Shown here in pieces: positions 34,775 through 43,301 of a DNA stretch of 64,000 nucleotides. The stretch covers positions 117,640-181,639 of the forward strand of contig CAJTDN010000012.1 in assembly GCA_910574865.1 (NCBI GenBank), in the 5' to 3' direction. The notes beneath the pieces are model-generated. The model saw only the letters and a program-made list of their open reading frames with translations. It did no database searches and was not told where the DNA came from. Made by a program: the position numbers and the translations under genes. Position 1 is the first letter of the stretch. Every line of letters begins with the position of its first letter. The DNA comes from Lachnospiraceae bacterium. Lineage in GTDB: Bacteria; Bacillota; Clostridia; Lachnospirales; Lachnospiraceae.

Positions 34775-36940
34775 ATGGCGGTGGAATTGAGCCGCTTGGT
34801 TTCAAGCGGCGATACGAGCAACAAGCGGAGCGTTTGCGAGCCGGTTTGCATTGGCAAACCGGGATTTGAAAAGGAACAGAACTTGGGCGGCCAGGACACG
34901 GATACGGGGCAAAGGGAAGGAGGCCATTGGCCTGACGGCGGGCAAAATGCGGGCGGCCAAGGGTTTCACGGCGGTTTTTACGTGAGGCTGGCCGTCACGA
35001 ACCTGCGCAAGAATGGCAAGGCGTACCTGCCATACCTGCTCACTTGCATCATCACGGTCTTGATGTTTTACGTTTTGAGTGCAATTGCCAAAAACGACGG
35101 GTTAAACGAATTGCGGGGAGTGGAGTCCATGCGTTCCGTCATGCGTGCCGTGCTGGCGGTCGTGGGAATTTTCGCAACCATCTTCCTATTGTATACGAAC
35201 AACATCCTGATCAAGCAGCGCAAGAAGGAACTGGGGCTTTATCACGTGCTGGGACTGGACAAGGGGAACCTGGCCCGGATGCTTTTGTGGGAGAGCGTCA
35301 TTACGACGGTGGCAAGCCTCGTCGCGGGGATACTGGGCGGCATCCTGCTGGGGAAATTGTTATTTTTAATTCTTTTAAAGCTGATGCGGTTTTCGGTGCC
35401 GTTGGCATTTTCCATCGAGATGGAGGCCGTGAAGGAGAGCGTGTTGGTGTTTGGCGCGATTTTCCTCGTCAGCTTTTTGAGGAACGTGTGGCAGATTGGA
35501 AGGACGAACCCCGTCGACCTTCTGCATGGCAGCCAGGAGGGGGAGCGGGAGCCGAAGACGAAGATTTTGCCGACGATAATCGGCGTTGCGGCGTTGGCTG
35601 TCGGATATTACATCGCGCAGGCCACGGACGACCCGTTGTCCGCCGTGATCAATATTTTCGTGGCGGTCGTCCTTGTAATCATCGCAACTTACACACTTTT
35701 CATGGCGGGCAGCATCGCGTTCCTGAAATTTTTGAAACGGCGCAAGAACTACTATTACCAGACGAGGCACTTTACGAACGTGTCGGGCATGCTCTACCGC
35801 ATGAAGCAAAATGCCGTGGGAATGGCCAATATTTGCATCATGAGCTGTGCCGTGCTGTCATTGATTTCCGTCACCTTGTCCTTGTATTTGGGAGCCGAGG
35901 ACATGCTGCGGACGAGGTACCCGAGAGAATGCCTGGCCAATGTCTATCAGGTGGGAACGGAGCGGGTGGAAAAAGAGAATCAAATCGTGGAGGAGGAGAC
36001 GGATCGTGCGGGGGTGCGGATTGAAAATCGCGTGTCCGCTCATTTAGGGACGTTTACGACGTTGTGGGACGGCGAACGGATGTCTTTCGTGGACGAGGAT
36101 GCGGCCACCATCGCCCTCGACCAGCTTTATGGCATCTACGTCATTCCGCTGGAGGATTATAATCGGATGGAAAAGAAAGACGTGTCCCTGAAAAACGGGG
36201 AGGCTTTGTTCTACATGCCGGACAAAACGTTCGGGAAAGACACGTTCTGGATTGGGGAAACGGAAGTGAGGGTCAAGGAAGAGTTGCATTCCCTGGCCGC
36301 GGAAGAATTGAGCACGAGCGCGGTGACGAAGGTCATCTGGCTGGTGGTGGACGGTGTGGAGACGGTCGAGGAACTGGTCGGGCAATATTCGGCCATCGGT
36401 CGGGACGGTTTTTTCTACATGGACGGGTTTGACATCGAAGGCGGGGAGGAGGCCCGTGCAAAGGCCTGGCAATCCATCAATGCGAGGATGCAGGAGGAGA
36501 TGGGAGACGCGGCGGTCTTTTGGCGGGAGGAACGCCGGGAGAGTTATTATATGTCGAATGGCGGGTATTTGTTCATCGGAATGTTTGCGGGAGCCTTGTT
36601 CCTGGTCGGGATGATCCTGATAATTTATTACAAGCAGATTTCGGAGGGGCATGACGACAGGGAGCGTTTCCAAATCATGAAAAAAGTGGGGATGAGCCAG
36701 AAAGAAATCAGGGCGACGATTCGTAGCCAGGTACTGATGGTATTTTTCCTGCCGCTTGCCACCGCGGTGCTGCATATCGCGTTCGCCTTTCATATCTTTA
36801 GCACGGTACTGCGGGCGTTCGGCCTTTCGAACACGATGTTGGAAGTTTCCTGCACGGCGGGAACGATTGGCGTGTTCGCCGCGTTCTATGTCGCGGTGTT
36901 CTTCCTGATGTCGCGGGAGTATTATCGAATCGTCCGATAA
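34775..36940 (+). CDS. BceB-like ABC exporter permease with an unusual N-terminal extension
   Basis: A 721-residue permease with the BceB plan: helix 1 after FYVRLAVTNLRKNGKAYLPYL (~68-88), two FtsX-like three-helix sets, a large outside domain between helices 7 and 8 (~385-600) for antibiotic-lipid recognition, and three final helices. The family normally starts at FYxRLAxxNLxKN, so residues 1-67 are extra. The DNA coding this extension contains two perfect hairpins (34791-34810 and 34841-34862) and codes Gly/Gln/Asp-rich sequence. GGGAGGTG lies 8 bases before ATG, so translation from 34775 is likely. Together with BceRS it forms a flux-sensing resistance module. Confidence 0.92.
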   Translation: MAVELSRLVSSGDTSNKRSVCEPVCIGKPGFEKEQNLGGQDTDTGQREGGHWPDGGQNAGGQGFHGGFYVRLAVTNLRKNGKAYLPYLLTCIITVLMFYVLSAIAKNDGLNELRGVESMRSVMRAVLAVVGIFATIFLLYTNNILIKQRKKELGLYHVLGLDKGNLARMLLWESVITTVASLVAGILGGILLGKLLFLILLKLMRFSVPLAFSIEMEAVKESVLVFGAIFLVSFLRNVWQIGRTNPVDLLHGSQEGEREPKTKILPTIIGVAALAVGYYIAQATDDPLSAVINIFVAVVLVIIATYTLFMAGSIAFLKFLKRRKNYYYQTRHFTNVSGMLYRMKQNAVGMANICIMSCAVLSLISVTLSLYLGAEDMLRTRYPRECLANVYQVGTERVEKENQIVEEETDRAGVRIENRVSAHLGTFTTLWDGERMSFVDEDAATIALDQLYGIYVIPLEDYNRMEKKDVSLKNGEALFYMPDKTFGKDTFWIGETEVRVKEELHSLAAEELSTSAVTKVIWLVVDGVETVEELVGQYSAIGRDGFFYMDGFDIEGGEEARAKAWQSINARMQEEMGDAAVFWREERRESYYMSNGGYLFIGMFAGALFLVGMILIIYYKQISEGHDDRERFQIMKKVGMSQKEIRATIRSQVLMVFFLPLATAVLHIAFAFHIFSTVLRAFGLSNTMLEVSCTAGTIGVFAAFYVAVFFLMSREYYRIVR
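34791..34862. repeat. Two perfect hairpins inside the 5' end of the bceB-like gene
   Basis: GCCGCTTG (34791-34798) with CAAGCGGC (34803-34810), loop GTTT; and CCGGTTTGC (34841-34849) with GCAAACCGG (34854-34862), loop ATTG. Both are coded in-frame in the extra N-terminal stretch. Confidence 0.8.
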
Positions 36941-36950
36941 GGGGGAAGTC

Positions 36951-36990
36951 ACGGGAACAAAGTGCCTCTGGCACTTTGTTCCCGTTCTTT
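36951..36990 (+). terminator. Terminator of the exporter operon
   Basis: A perfect 16-bp stem, ACGGGAACAAAGTGCC (36951-36966) with its complement at 36970-36985, a 3-base loop and a T-rich tail (TCTTTC). Confidence 0.85.
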
Positions 36991-37080
36991 CATGGGCGTG
37001 GGCGACCGCGAAAGAAAACCACTGGGAAATACATGTATACAATTTCCGCGCAAGATGTCGATATTTTCTTTGTTTCCCCA

Positions 37081-37110
37081 TTGCAAGACTAAGGGAAATA
37101 GTGTTATAAT
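37081..37110 (+). promoter_or_regulatory. Promoter of the DUF5717-DUF5716-TPR operon
   Basis: TTGCAA (37081-37086), an 18-base spacer and TATAAT (37105-37110), 41 bases before the first start codon. Confidence 0.65.
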
Positions 37111-37151
37111 CATGTAATCGAGTGTGAATGATTATTAAGTAGGTGACAAAT

Positions 37152-40100
37152 TTGAAGAACAAGATTAAGCGTTTTGCGAACGGGGATTTTCACGCCCCCC
37201 AGCCGGACATCATTTTTCCGGAGACGCACATCATCATGCGCGTCGGCGAGGGGGAGAAGTACCAGGGGAACTTTTCCTTACAAAATGAATCAGAGGGTAC
37301 GATTCGGGGGCTTGTCTATCCCTCTTCTTTTCGCGTGCATTGTGACGAGCAGGGGTTTGACGGCAATCCGGTGAACATTTCTTATACATATGACGGAACC
37401 GGGCTGGTACCCGGGCATGTCGAGCATGGGAAGTTCACGATCGTGTGCAACGGCGGCGAGTACGATATTTCGTTTACGGCGATTATCGAGAAGCCGTACG
37501 TCATGACCCGTTATGGAAAAGTGCAGAGCCTGGAGGACTTCAAGAAGTTGACGTACCGCGATTCGATGGAGGCGGAGAAGTTGTTCCGTTCGCGGGACTT
37601 CTATACGATTTTGAAGTACGAGGACAAGCGGATCCAGGCTCTTTATGACAATATGCGCAAGTGGGAGCTGGACCAGCAGGCGATGGAGGAATTCTTGGTC
37701 GGCTGCAAGCAGAAGGAGAAGATTTTCCTCACGCTTGACGAGGAGAGCCGGGCGTTTTCCTCCCTGCCGGAGACGCGCAAGGAGATTTTGACGATTAAGA
37801 AAAACACGTGGGGCTACCTTTCCATCGACGTGCGGGTGGAGGGGGATTTCCTGCGTGTTGACCGCACGCGCTTGATTTCGGACGAGTTTATCGGCAATTC
37901 GTGCAGGTTGGAGTACTTTATCAGCCAGGAGCATTTACATAAAGGGAATAATTTCGGACAGATTATTCTTGAGACGCCGTATGAGGTGCTGCGTTACGAG
38001 GTCATTGTCGAGAAGGAGTCGGATTATGACGAGGAACGCCGCGGAAGGACGCTTTTGTTTGCTTCCATCTTGAAGTCCTACCTGGAATACGAGGCGGGCA
38101 GGGTGGACGTCAACACGTGGACGGAGGAGACGCTCAAAAAGATTTCCAAGCTGCGCGACGGACATGAGAAGGACGAGCTGTACCTGCTCGTGCATGCCCA
38201 TATTTGCCTGATAGGGAGGCGGATGGAAGAGGCGAAGTGGCTTCTGGAGTCTTACAATTATAACCGGTTTGCGATTGGCAAGGACGTGGAGCTAAGTTCC
38301 TATTACTTGTATTTGACGACGCTCCTTAGCAATGATTCCATCGGACAGCGCAGGGTGGCTGAGGAATTGTCACGTTCGTACATGAAACATCCCGAGAGTT
38401 GGATGATTCTCTGCATGTTGGTGAACGTGGACGCGGAATACAAGATTTTGAGCGAGCGGCTCCGTGTGTTAGAAAAGTTGTTTTACGAGGAGCGGACGGG
38501 CAGCCTTATCTTTTATATGGAAGCGTTCCGTTGTTTTCGTGAGAAGAGCTCTTCACTGAAAAAGCTTGGCATGTTCGAAGTGCGGGTGCTGTTGTTCGCC
38601 GCCAGATATAAGCTGATGACGAAAGAACTGGCGCTTTATACCGCGAACCTTGCCAGCCAGCTTAAAGATTTCGACAAGCATTTATACCAGGCTTTGGTGA
38701 TTTGTTATAAAACGTACCCCGAACCGATGATTTTGACCGCCATTTGCACGTTGCTGATTAAAGGCGGTTGCGTGGGCAACCGTTATTTCACCTGGTTCGA
38801 GATGGCCGTGGAGTCGGAGATGAAGATTGCCCAGTTGTACGAGTACTATATTGAGACGTTGAACGAGAAGCGTTTTAAAAAGCCGCTGCCTCGTTCGGTC
38901 TATTTGTATTTCATGCATGGAAACACGCTCAACTATTTGAAAAAGGCATTCTTGTACGCCAACTTGATAACTTACGAGGATGATTCCAGTGAGATTTACA
39001 CGCATTACCGGGACGAGATGGAGGCGTTTGCCTGGAACCAGCTTGACCGTCGCCATATCAACGAACATTTGCGTGTCATTTACAAGCGGTTCGTGGTGGA
39101 GCGGGCGATGAATCCAGACCGCATCAAGGCGTTGTATGACGTGTGCCATTCGTACGAGATTACGACGAAGGTGCCGGACATGAAATTTATCCATGTCGTT
39201 TCGGAGGACGGGGAAATCACGCAGAAGGCGGCTTACACGGAGAGCGGGGCGCAGGTGTTCTTGTATTCCAAGACAGACCGCCTCGTGTGGGAAGGGAAGG
39301 ACGGGCGGCATTATACCGACACGGTGCCGTACGAAAGCCGCCGCTTGTTTTACGAGCTGCGTTACATGGACTTGTGCAAAAAGTATATCAACAGCCTGAA
39401 GCTAAGCCAGCAGGAAGAGGCCGAGGAGCTTACCCTGGAGGTGGTGAAAAAGGTCGGCATGGAACATTACGTGGACAGCGAGATCATGGCCTTGTGTAGC
39501 CGCAATATCCGGGAAAATAATTTTGAAAACGATGATTTCCTTACTTACGTGTGCTATGAATTGTTTAAGCGGAAGCAGTATGACCGGGCGATTTTGACGT
39601 ATCTCGCCACGTATTATTGCGGGACGACCGTGGACATGAAGCGGCTCTGGCGGGAGGCGCGGGAGTACGAGGTGCACACGCACAAGCTGGCGGAGCGGAT
39701 ACTGACCCAGATGTTGTTCGCGGAGGCGGTATTCGGCGAGGTCGGCGTGTTCGAGGATTATTATGCCGAAGGGGCGTATTTTCGGCTGCAGCAGGCATAC
39801 CTTGCCTATATGTCGCGTTCCTACGTGACGGAGGACCGGAAGATTGCCAAGAGCGTGATTGACATTATTTGCAAGGAGTACGAAAAAGGGGAAGAGACCA
39901 TCGACATCTGCAAAATCGCGGTGCTGAAGTATTATGCGGGGCGGGAATATGGCCCGGCCATCCGTAAGACGCTCAAAAAGCTGTTGCAGGACTTGTGCGG
40001 AAAGCAGATTTATTTTCCGTTCTTCCTCCAGTATGAGAAGGAATGGCTGATCGAGCAGCAGTTGTGGGACAAGACCTTGATTGAATATAGGGGGCAGAAG

Positions 40101-40448
40101 GGGAGCCGTATCATGCTCTATTACCAGCTCCAGAAAGGGGACGATGCGGAGAGCGTGGATTATTCCACCGAGGTGCTGACCCCGATGTATGAAAATATTT
40201 ACGTCAAAAAATTTGTGCTTTTTGCCAACGAGACGTTGCGCTTTTATTTCAAGGAGACGATAGACGGTAATGCCTACCGCAGCGAGAAAGAGGTTTGCGT
40301 CAAGGACGTGCGCGCGGGTGAGAACGGGCGTTATGGGCGGCTCAATGACATTTTGTTGTCGGACAAGGAGCAAAGGGAGAAGAAGATGCGGGAGTATGCG
40401 CAGGAGGACTTGATTGCGGCGCATATGTTTGGACCTGAACAGACATGA
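37152..40448 (+). CDS. DUF5717-family giant helical-repeat protein
   Basis: A 1098-residue protein with no signal peptide or membrane helix. Residues ~20-115 and ~210-295 read as two beta-sandwich (Ig-like) domains sharing a pattern: F(S)LQNESEGTIRGLVYPSSFRV...GQ/GHxxHGKFTIVCNGGEYDISF and TIKKNTWGYLSIDVRVEGDFLRV...HKGNNFGQIILETPYEV. Between them is a helical segment; from ~300 to ~960 the sequence is almost all helical, in the manner of TPR or HEAT-like repeats, and ~960-1098 is mixed. I recognise it as the DUF5717 family, which has no known function. TTG 37152 is the probable start, preceded by AGTAGGTG; GTG 37143 lacks a ribosome site. It is the first of three genes and is followed after 103 bases by DUF5716. 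Confidence 0.8.
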   Translation: MKNKIKRFANGDFHAPQPDIIFPETHIIMRVGEGEKYQGNFSLQNESEGTIRGLVYPSSFRVHCDEQGFDGNPVNISYTYDGTGLVPGHVEHGKFTIVCNGGEYDISFTAIIEKPYVMTRYGKVQSLEDFKKLTYRDSMEAEKLFRSRDFYTILKYEDKRIQALYDNMRKWELDQQAMEEFLVGCKQKEKIFLTLDEESRAFSSLPETRKEILTIKKNTWGYLSIDVRVEGDFLRVDRTRLISDEFIGNSCRLEYFISQEHLHKGNNFGQIILETPYEVLRYEVIVEKESDYDEERRGRTLLFASILKSYLEYEAGRVDVNTWTEETLKKISKLRDGHEKDELYLLVHAHICLIGRRMEEAKWLLESYNYNRFAIGKDVELSSYYLYLTTLLSNDSIGQRRVAEELSRSYMKHPESWMILCMLVNVDAEYKILSERLRVLEKLFYEERTGSLIFYMEAFRCFREKSSSLKKLGMFEVRVLLFAARYKLMTKELALYTANLASQLKDFDKHLYQALVICYKTYPEPMILTAICTLLIKGGCVGNRYFTWFEMAVESEMKIAQLYEYYIETLNEKRFKKPLPRSVYLYFMHGNTLNYLKKAFLYANLITYEDDSSEIYTHYRDEMEAFAWNQLDRRHINEHLRVIYKRFVVERAMNPDRIKALYDVCHSYEITTKVPDMKFIHVVSEDGEITQKAAYTESGAQVFLYSKTDRLVWEGKDGRHYTDTVPYESRRLFYELRYMDLCKKYINSLKLSQQEEAEELTLEVVKKVGMEHYVDSEIMALCSRNIRENNFENDDFLTYVCYELFKRKQYDRAILTYLATYYCGTTVDMKRLWREAREYEVHTHKLAERILTQMLFAEAVFGEVGVFEDYYAEGAYFRLQQAYLAYMSRSYVTEDRKIAKSVIDIICKEYEKGEETIDICKIAVLKYYAGREYGPAIRKTLKKLLQDLCGKQIYFPFFLQYEKEWLIEQQLWDKTLIEYRGQKGSRIMLYYQLQKGDDAESVDYSTEVLTPMYENIYVKKFVLFANETLRFYFKETIDGNAYRSEKEVCVKDVRAGENGRYGRLNDILLSDKEQREKKMREYAQEDLIAAHMFGPEQT

Positions 40449-40551
40449 GAAAGTGGCCCGGTTAGGGCGGATTTCGTATGTTTCAGGATTTTAGGAGCAC
40501 GAAGCGCGTAACAATCCGTGAGTATCCTAGGATAAAATAGGAGGAACAATC

Positions 40552-41835
40552 GTGTCACAAGGAAATATAATCGGGTACGAGATCAATGAAAAGACTTGTC
40601 AGATTAGTTATTATAACGAGGAACAATTGGAGCCGGAAACGCTGGAGGTGGATACGGACAACTATCAGATTCCACTGATTGTGGGGAAGCTTCGCGATAC
40701 ATGGGCGTACGGCAAGGAGGCGAAGCGACTGGTCACCATCAAGGAGGGCTTTACCGTGACACGCCTTTTGGAGCGGAGCCTTGCCGGGGAGCGGATTGAT
40801 TTCGGCGAGGAGACTTATGACGCGGTATGGCTTTTGTCGAAGTTCGTGCAGATGTCCTTGCAGACGTTTCCGCAGATTGACGGGATCGTGTTCAGCGTTG
40901 CCGAGCTTACGGAGGAAATCGCGCAGCTTTTGCGGGGAATCGCCGTACGGATGAATATTGACAAGCAGCACATTTTCATTCAGGATTACAAGGAAAGTTT
41001 TTGCAATTACTTGTTTTACCAGCCGAAAGAGTTGTGGCAGTACGAGTCGGCATTATTTTGTTGCGACCGCAACGAAATCAAGGCATACATGCTGCGCAGG
41101 CTAAGACCCGGTCTGGGTGGTGGAAAGACCACGTTCGTGACCGTGGACGAGGTGGCGAGCGCGCACATGAAGGAGTTGGCCGCGGTCTATCCGGTTCTGA
41201 TTGAGGACAAGGCGCGGGACGCTGACGCGCGTTTTTGCAAGTTTATCGAGAGTGTTTTTGACAAACGAATCGTCTCGTCGGTTTTTTTGACCGGGGAGGG
41301 ATTTGAGAACAACTGGTTTCCGCGTTCGCTGCGGGTGTTGTGCAATGGGAGAAGGGCGTTTATCGGGAACAATTTGTACAGCAAGGGCGCGTGCTATACC
41401 ATTTACCGCAAGATGTTCATGCATATCGAGGATCCGGTTTATCTGTCGGAGAACAAGCTGACGGATCAGATTACCATGAACCTGCGGGTGGACGGCCAGG
41501 AGATGTGGTTCCCCATCGTTTCCTGGGGCGCACAGTGGTACGAGAGCAACAACCAGTGGGAGGTTCTTTTGGAAAAGGTGGAGGACTTGGAACTGCACAT
41601 CGAGTCCCTGGTGCAGGGATCCGTCAAGACAGAGGTGATTTCCATGGAGAAGTTTCCCAAGCGGGCGGAATATTCCATGCGCCTGAGCATCGAGACGTTG
41701 TTTTTGGATGAAAAGACCTGTAAGATTACCGTGCGCGACATGGGATTCGGCGAATTTTTTCCGCCCACGGACTTTCACGAGGAGAAGATTATACAATTAG
41801 GAGGCAATGATGGGAAATTTAGTTCTTTGTCATGA
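40552..41835 (+). CDS. DUF5716-family protein with actin/Hsp70-like traits
   Basis: A 427-residue soluble protein. The N-terminus NIIGYEINEKTCQISYYNEE resembles the phosphate-1 hairpin of the actin/Hsp70/sugar-kinase (ASKHA) fold, with Glu where the Asp of DLGTT would be. Around ~245-285, VSSVFLTGEGFENNWFPRSL and later FIGNNLYSKGACY copy the adenosine motif plus the trailing (A/S)KGA helix of Hsp70/FtsA proteins. Canonical catalytic residues are not obvious, so it may bind nucleotide without hydrolysis. The C-terminal ~110 residues are a beta-rich DUF5716-specific domain. The family (DUF5716) has no assigned function; the fold proposal is my inference. GTG 40552 follows AGGAGG by 7 bases. Confidence 0.75.
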   Translation: MSQGNIIGYEINEKTCQISYYNEEQLEPETLEVDTDNYQIPLIVGKLRDTWAYGKEAKRLVTIKEGFTVTRLLERSLAGERIDFGEETYDAVWLLSKFVQMSLQTFPQIDGIVFSVAELTEEIAQLLRGIAVRMNIDKQHIFIQDYKESFCNYLFYQPKELWQYESALFCCDRNEIKAYMLRRLRPGLGGGKTTFVTVDEVASAHMKELAAVYPVLIEDKARDADARFCKFIESVFDKRIVSSVFLTGEGFENNWFPRSLRVLCNGRRAFIGNNLYSKGACYTIYRKMFMHIEDPVYLSENKLTDQITMNLRVDGQEMWFPIVSWGAQWYESNNQWEVLLEKVEDLELHIESLVQGSVKTEVISMEKFPKRAEYSMRLSIETLFLDEKTCKITVRDMGFGEFFPPTDFHEEKIIQLGGNDGKFSSLS

Positions 41836-42583
41836 AAAGCACGCGTCGCACCCGTATGAGATTTCGCGCATACACTGCAAGATTTTTACGATAGAAGAAT
41901 TGTGCTACTATCTCTGTAATAATTTATATTTGATAGATTATACCATCATGAACGAGCAGCTGTGCAGTTGGCTGGGGGAGGAGCTGAACATGGAGGCCCT
42001 CGCAGGGCAGCTTCGCGACGTCATCCGTTTGCACGGTTCCGTGGAAAAGTTCGTGCTGACGATATTGAAGTCGTCGCGGATTTACCGGGAACCGGAGATG
42101 ATTCGCATTCAGAACGTGCTGGAACGTTTGAAGAGCCAAAAGGACATCGAGCGGCAGAAGTACAAGGGAGACAACTTGTTGGAAAGCGGCGAAATAGAGG
42201 AGGCGGTACTGGTTTACCAGGGGATTTTGAACCAGGACAAGGACGAGACGGTGGACGCCAAGTTTTACGGGCGCATTTATGCCGGACTTGGGGCCGCCTA
42301 TGGGAAATTGTTCCTATATCAAGAGTCGGCCAGGATGTATGACCGCGCTTACCAGATTTGCGAGGACAAGGCACTTTTGAAGCCTTACCTTTATGCATCC
42401 TCGAAATACATGTCGCTCGAGGAATACCATATCCTGCTTACGAAGAACGAGGAATACGTGGAGGTCAACGCGCAGATGCGCGAGGAAGTGAACGCGTTGC
42501 GGCAGCGCGCCCAGATTGAATACGGGGACAGCGACGCGATGATGGACAACTGGAAGCGTCAGTATAGGAGGAGCCACATATGA
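41810..42583 (+). CDS. TPR-like cytosolic protein of the DUF5716 operon
   Basis: A 257-residue helical protein. Residues ~15-110 are a helical bundle (EISRIHCKIFTIEELCYYLCNNLYLID), and ~125-200 contain TPR-like pairs: KYKGDNLLESGEIEEAVLVYQGIL and IYAGLGAAYGKLFLYQESARMYDRAYQ. The tail is a charged helix. I know this arrangement as the third member of the DUF5717/DUF5716 cluster but not its function. It starts at ATG 41810, 5 bases after AGGAGG, inside the end of the DUF5716 gene (26-base overlap), which indicates tight co-translation and a probable complex. Its stop is joined directly to a 167-bp palindromic element. Confidence 0.75.
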   Translation: MGNLVLCHEKHASHPYEISRIHCKIFTIEELCYYLCNNLYLIDYTIMNEQLCSWLGEELNMEALAGQLRDVIRLHGSVEKFVLTILKSSRIYREPEMIRIQNVLERLKSQKDIERQKYKGDNLLESGEIEEAVLVYQGILNQDKDETVDAKFYGRIYAGLGAAYGKLFLYQESARMYDRAYQICEDKALLKPYLYASSKYMSLEEYHILLTKNEEYVEVNAQMREEVNALRQRAQIEYGDSDAMMDNWKRQYRRSHI

Positions 42584-42750
42584 TGTAACAGTTCAGCCAG
42601 ACCGCAAAAGGACGACAAATCATGCTTGCATGAATTTGGCGGACTGCCAGCGGTCTGAGGGAGCGCCCGTTCATGAGCAAAAAGAGCTGCGGATGCAGCG
42701 GAAAGCGCCGATAGGCGCGTTTTGCGAATGGGTGCGGCTGAACTGTTACA
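42584..42750. repeat. 167-bp element with perfect 15-bp terminal inverted repeats
   Basis: TGTAACAGTTCAGCC (42584-42598) and its exact complement GGCTGAACTGTTACA (42736-42750) bound the element. Inside, AGACCGC near 42599 pairs with GCGGTCT near 42650, and a further hairpin surrounds ATGCTTGCAT. The left end touches the stop codon of the TPR gene. No open frame of its own is convincing. Confidence 0.85.
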
Positions 42751-42824
42751 TAGACCGAAAGCAACTTGGCGAAAGCAAGCCTATGGCGAAGCTTGAGCTT
42801 AGTGCGGAGTAATCCTTGGGTATC

Positions 42825-43043
42825 ATGGAATATGTTATAACTTTCACTTGGGATGACGAATCTGCCGTATGGATTGCCACGAGTGACGACATTCCCGGCC
42901 TTGTGTTAGAATCGAATTCTTTTGACGCTCTTTTGGAGCGTATTCATTTTGCTATCCCGGAATTGCTTGCATTGAATGTTTCTGCAAATCAGCCATTTTA
43001 TCTCACGTTCAAGTCGGAACGGCATGAAAGGATGGTCGTGTAA
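42825..43043 (+). CDS. HicB/DUF1902-type antitoxin
   Basis: A 72-residue protein, YVITFTWDDESAVWIATSDDIPGLVLESNSFDALLERI. It shows the partial RNase-H-like fold of HicB antitoxins (W-A-SDDIPGL) and matches the DUF1902 pattern; no separate DNA-binding domain follows. Its stop TAA overlaps the ATG of the next reading frame (TAATG at 43041-43045), typical of hicBA pairs. That partner is only a 21-codon stub (43043-43108). ATG 42825 is the conserved start; TTG 42816 is closer to a GGAG site and is possible. Confidence 0.8.
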   Translation: MEYVITFTWDDESAVWIATSDDIPGLVLESNSFDALLERIHFAIPELLALNVSANQPFYLTFKSERHERMVV

Positions 43044-43108
43044 TGGATGAATACGAGAAAAAAGTGCGCAATATACTGTCACAAAATGGCTGCATAAATT
43101 ATAATTGA
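43043..43108 (+). pseudogene. Truncated HicA-type toxin gene
   Basis: ATG at 43043 overlaps the antitoxin stop. It codes MDEYEKKVRNILSQNGCINY and Asn, then TGA. HicA proteins begin with the same helix (xxVxKILxxNGC) but continue with a double-stranded-RNA-binding-like fold and a catalytic His, all absent here. Confidence 0.75.
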
Positions 43109-43122
43109 TGAAAATAAGATTG

Positions 43123-43151
43123 TTGACAGACTCCCCGAAGTGTGTTACTAT
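43123..43151 (+). promoter_or_regulatory. Strong promoter of the amino-acid ABC importer
   Basis: A perfect TTGACA (43123-43128), a 17-base spacer and TACTAT (43146-43151). Confidence 0.85.
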
Positions 43152-43157
43152 ACCTAA

Positions 43158-43301
43158 GTGATTTAGCGAGGTAAAGTGGTCAATTGCTAACATGGTGGCG
43201 TGAAAATCCGTTTGTATTGGCAGGCGTAAGATTTCGCCGAGATGTGTGCAAGTGATTAAAATGTAAGTGCCAGATGTTTATAATAAGGAGGAGTCTGAAT
43301 T
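43158..43301 (+). other. Long structured 5' leader, class not recognised
   Basis: About 140 bases separate the promoter from the ABC importer start. They include a stem of GGCG (near 43195) with CGCC (near 43237), extended by AAATC/GATTT, and an AGGAGGAG ribosome site at the end. No known riboswitch consensus (lysine, glycine, T-box) was recognised. Confidence 0.4.
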
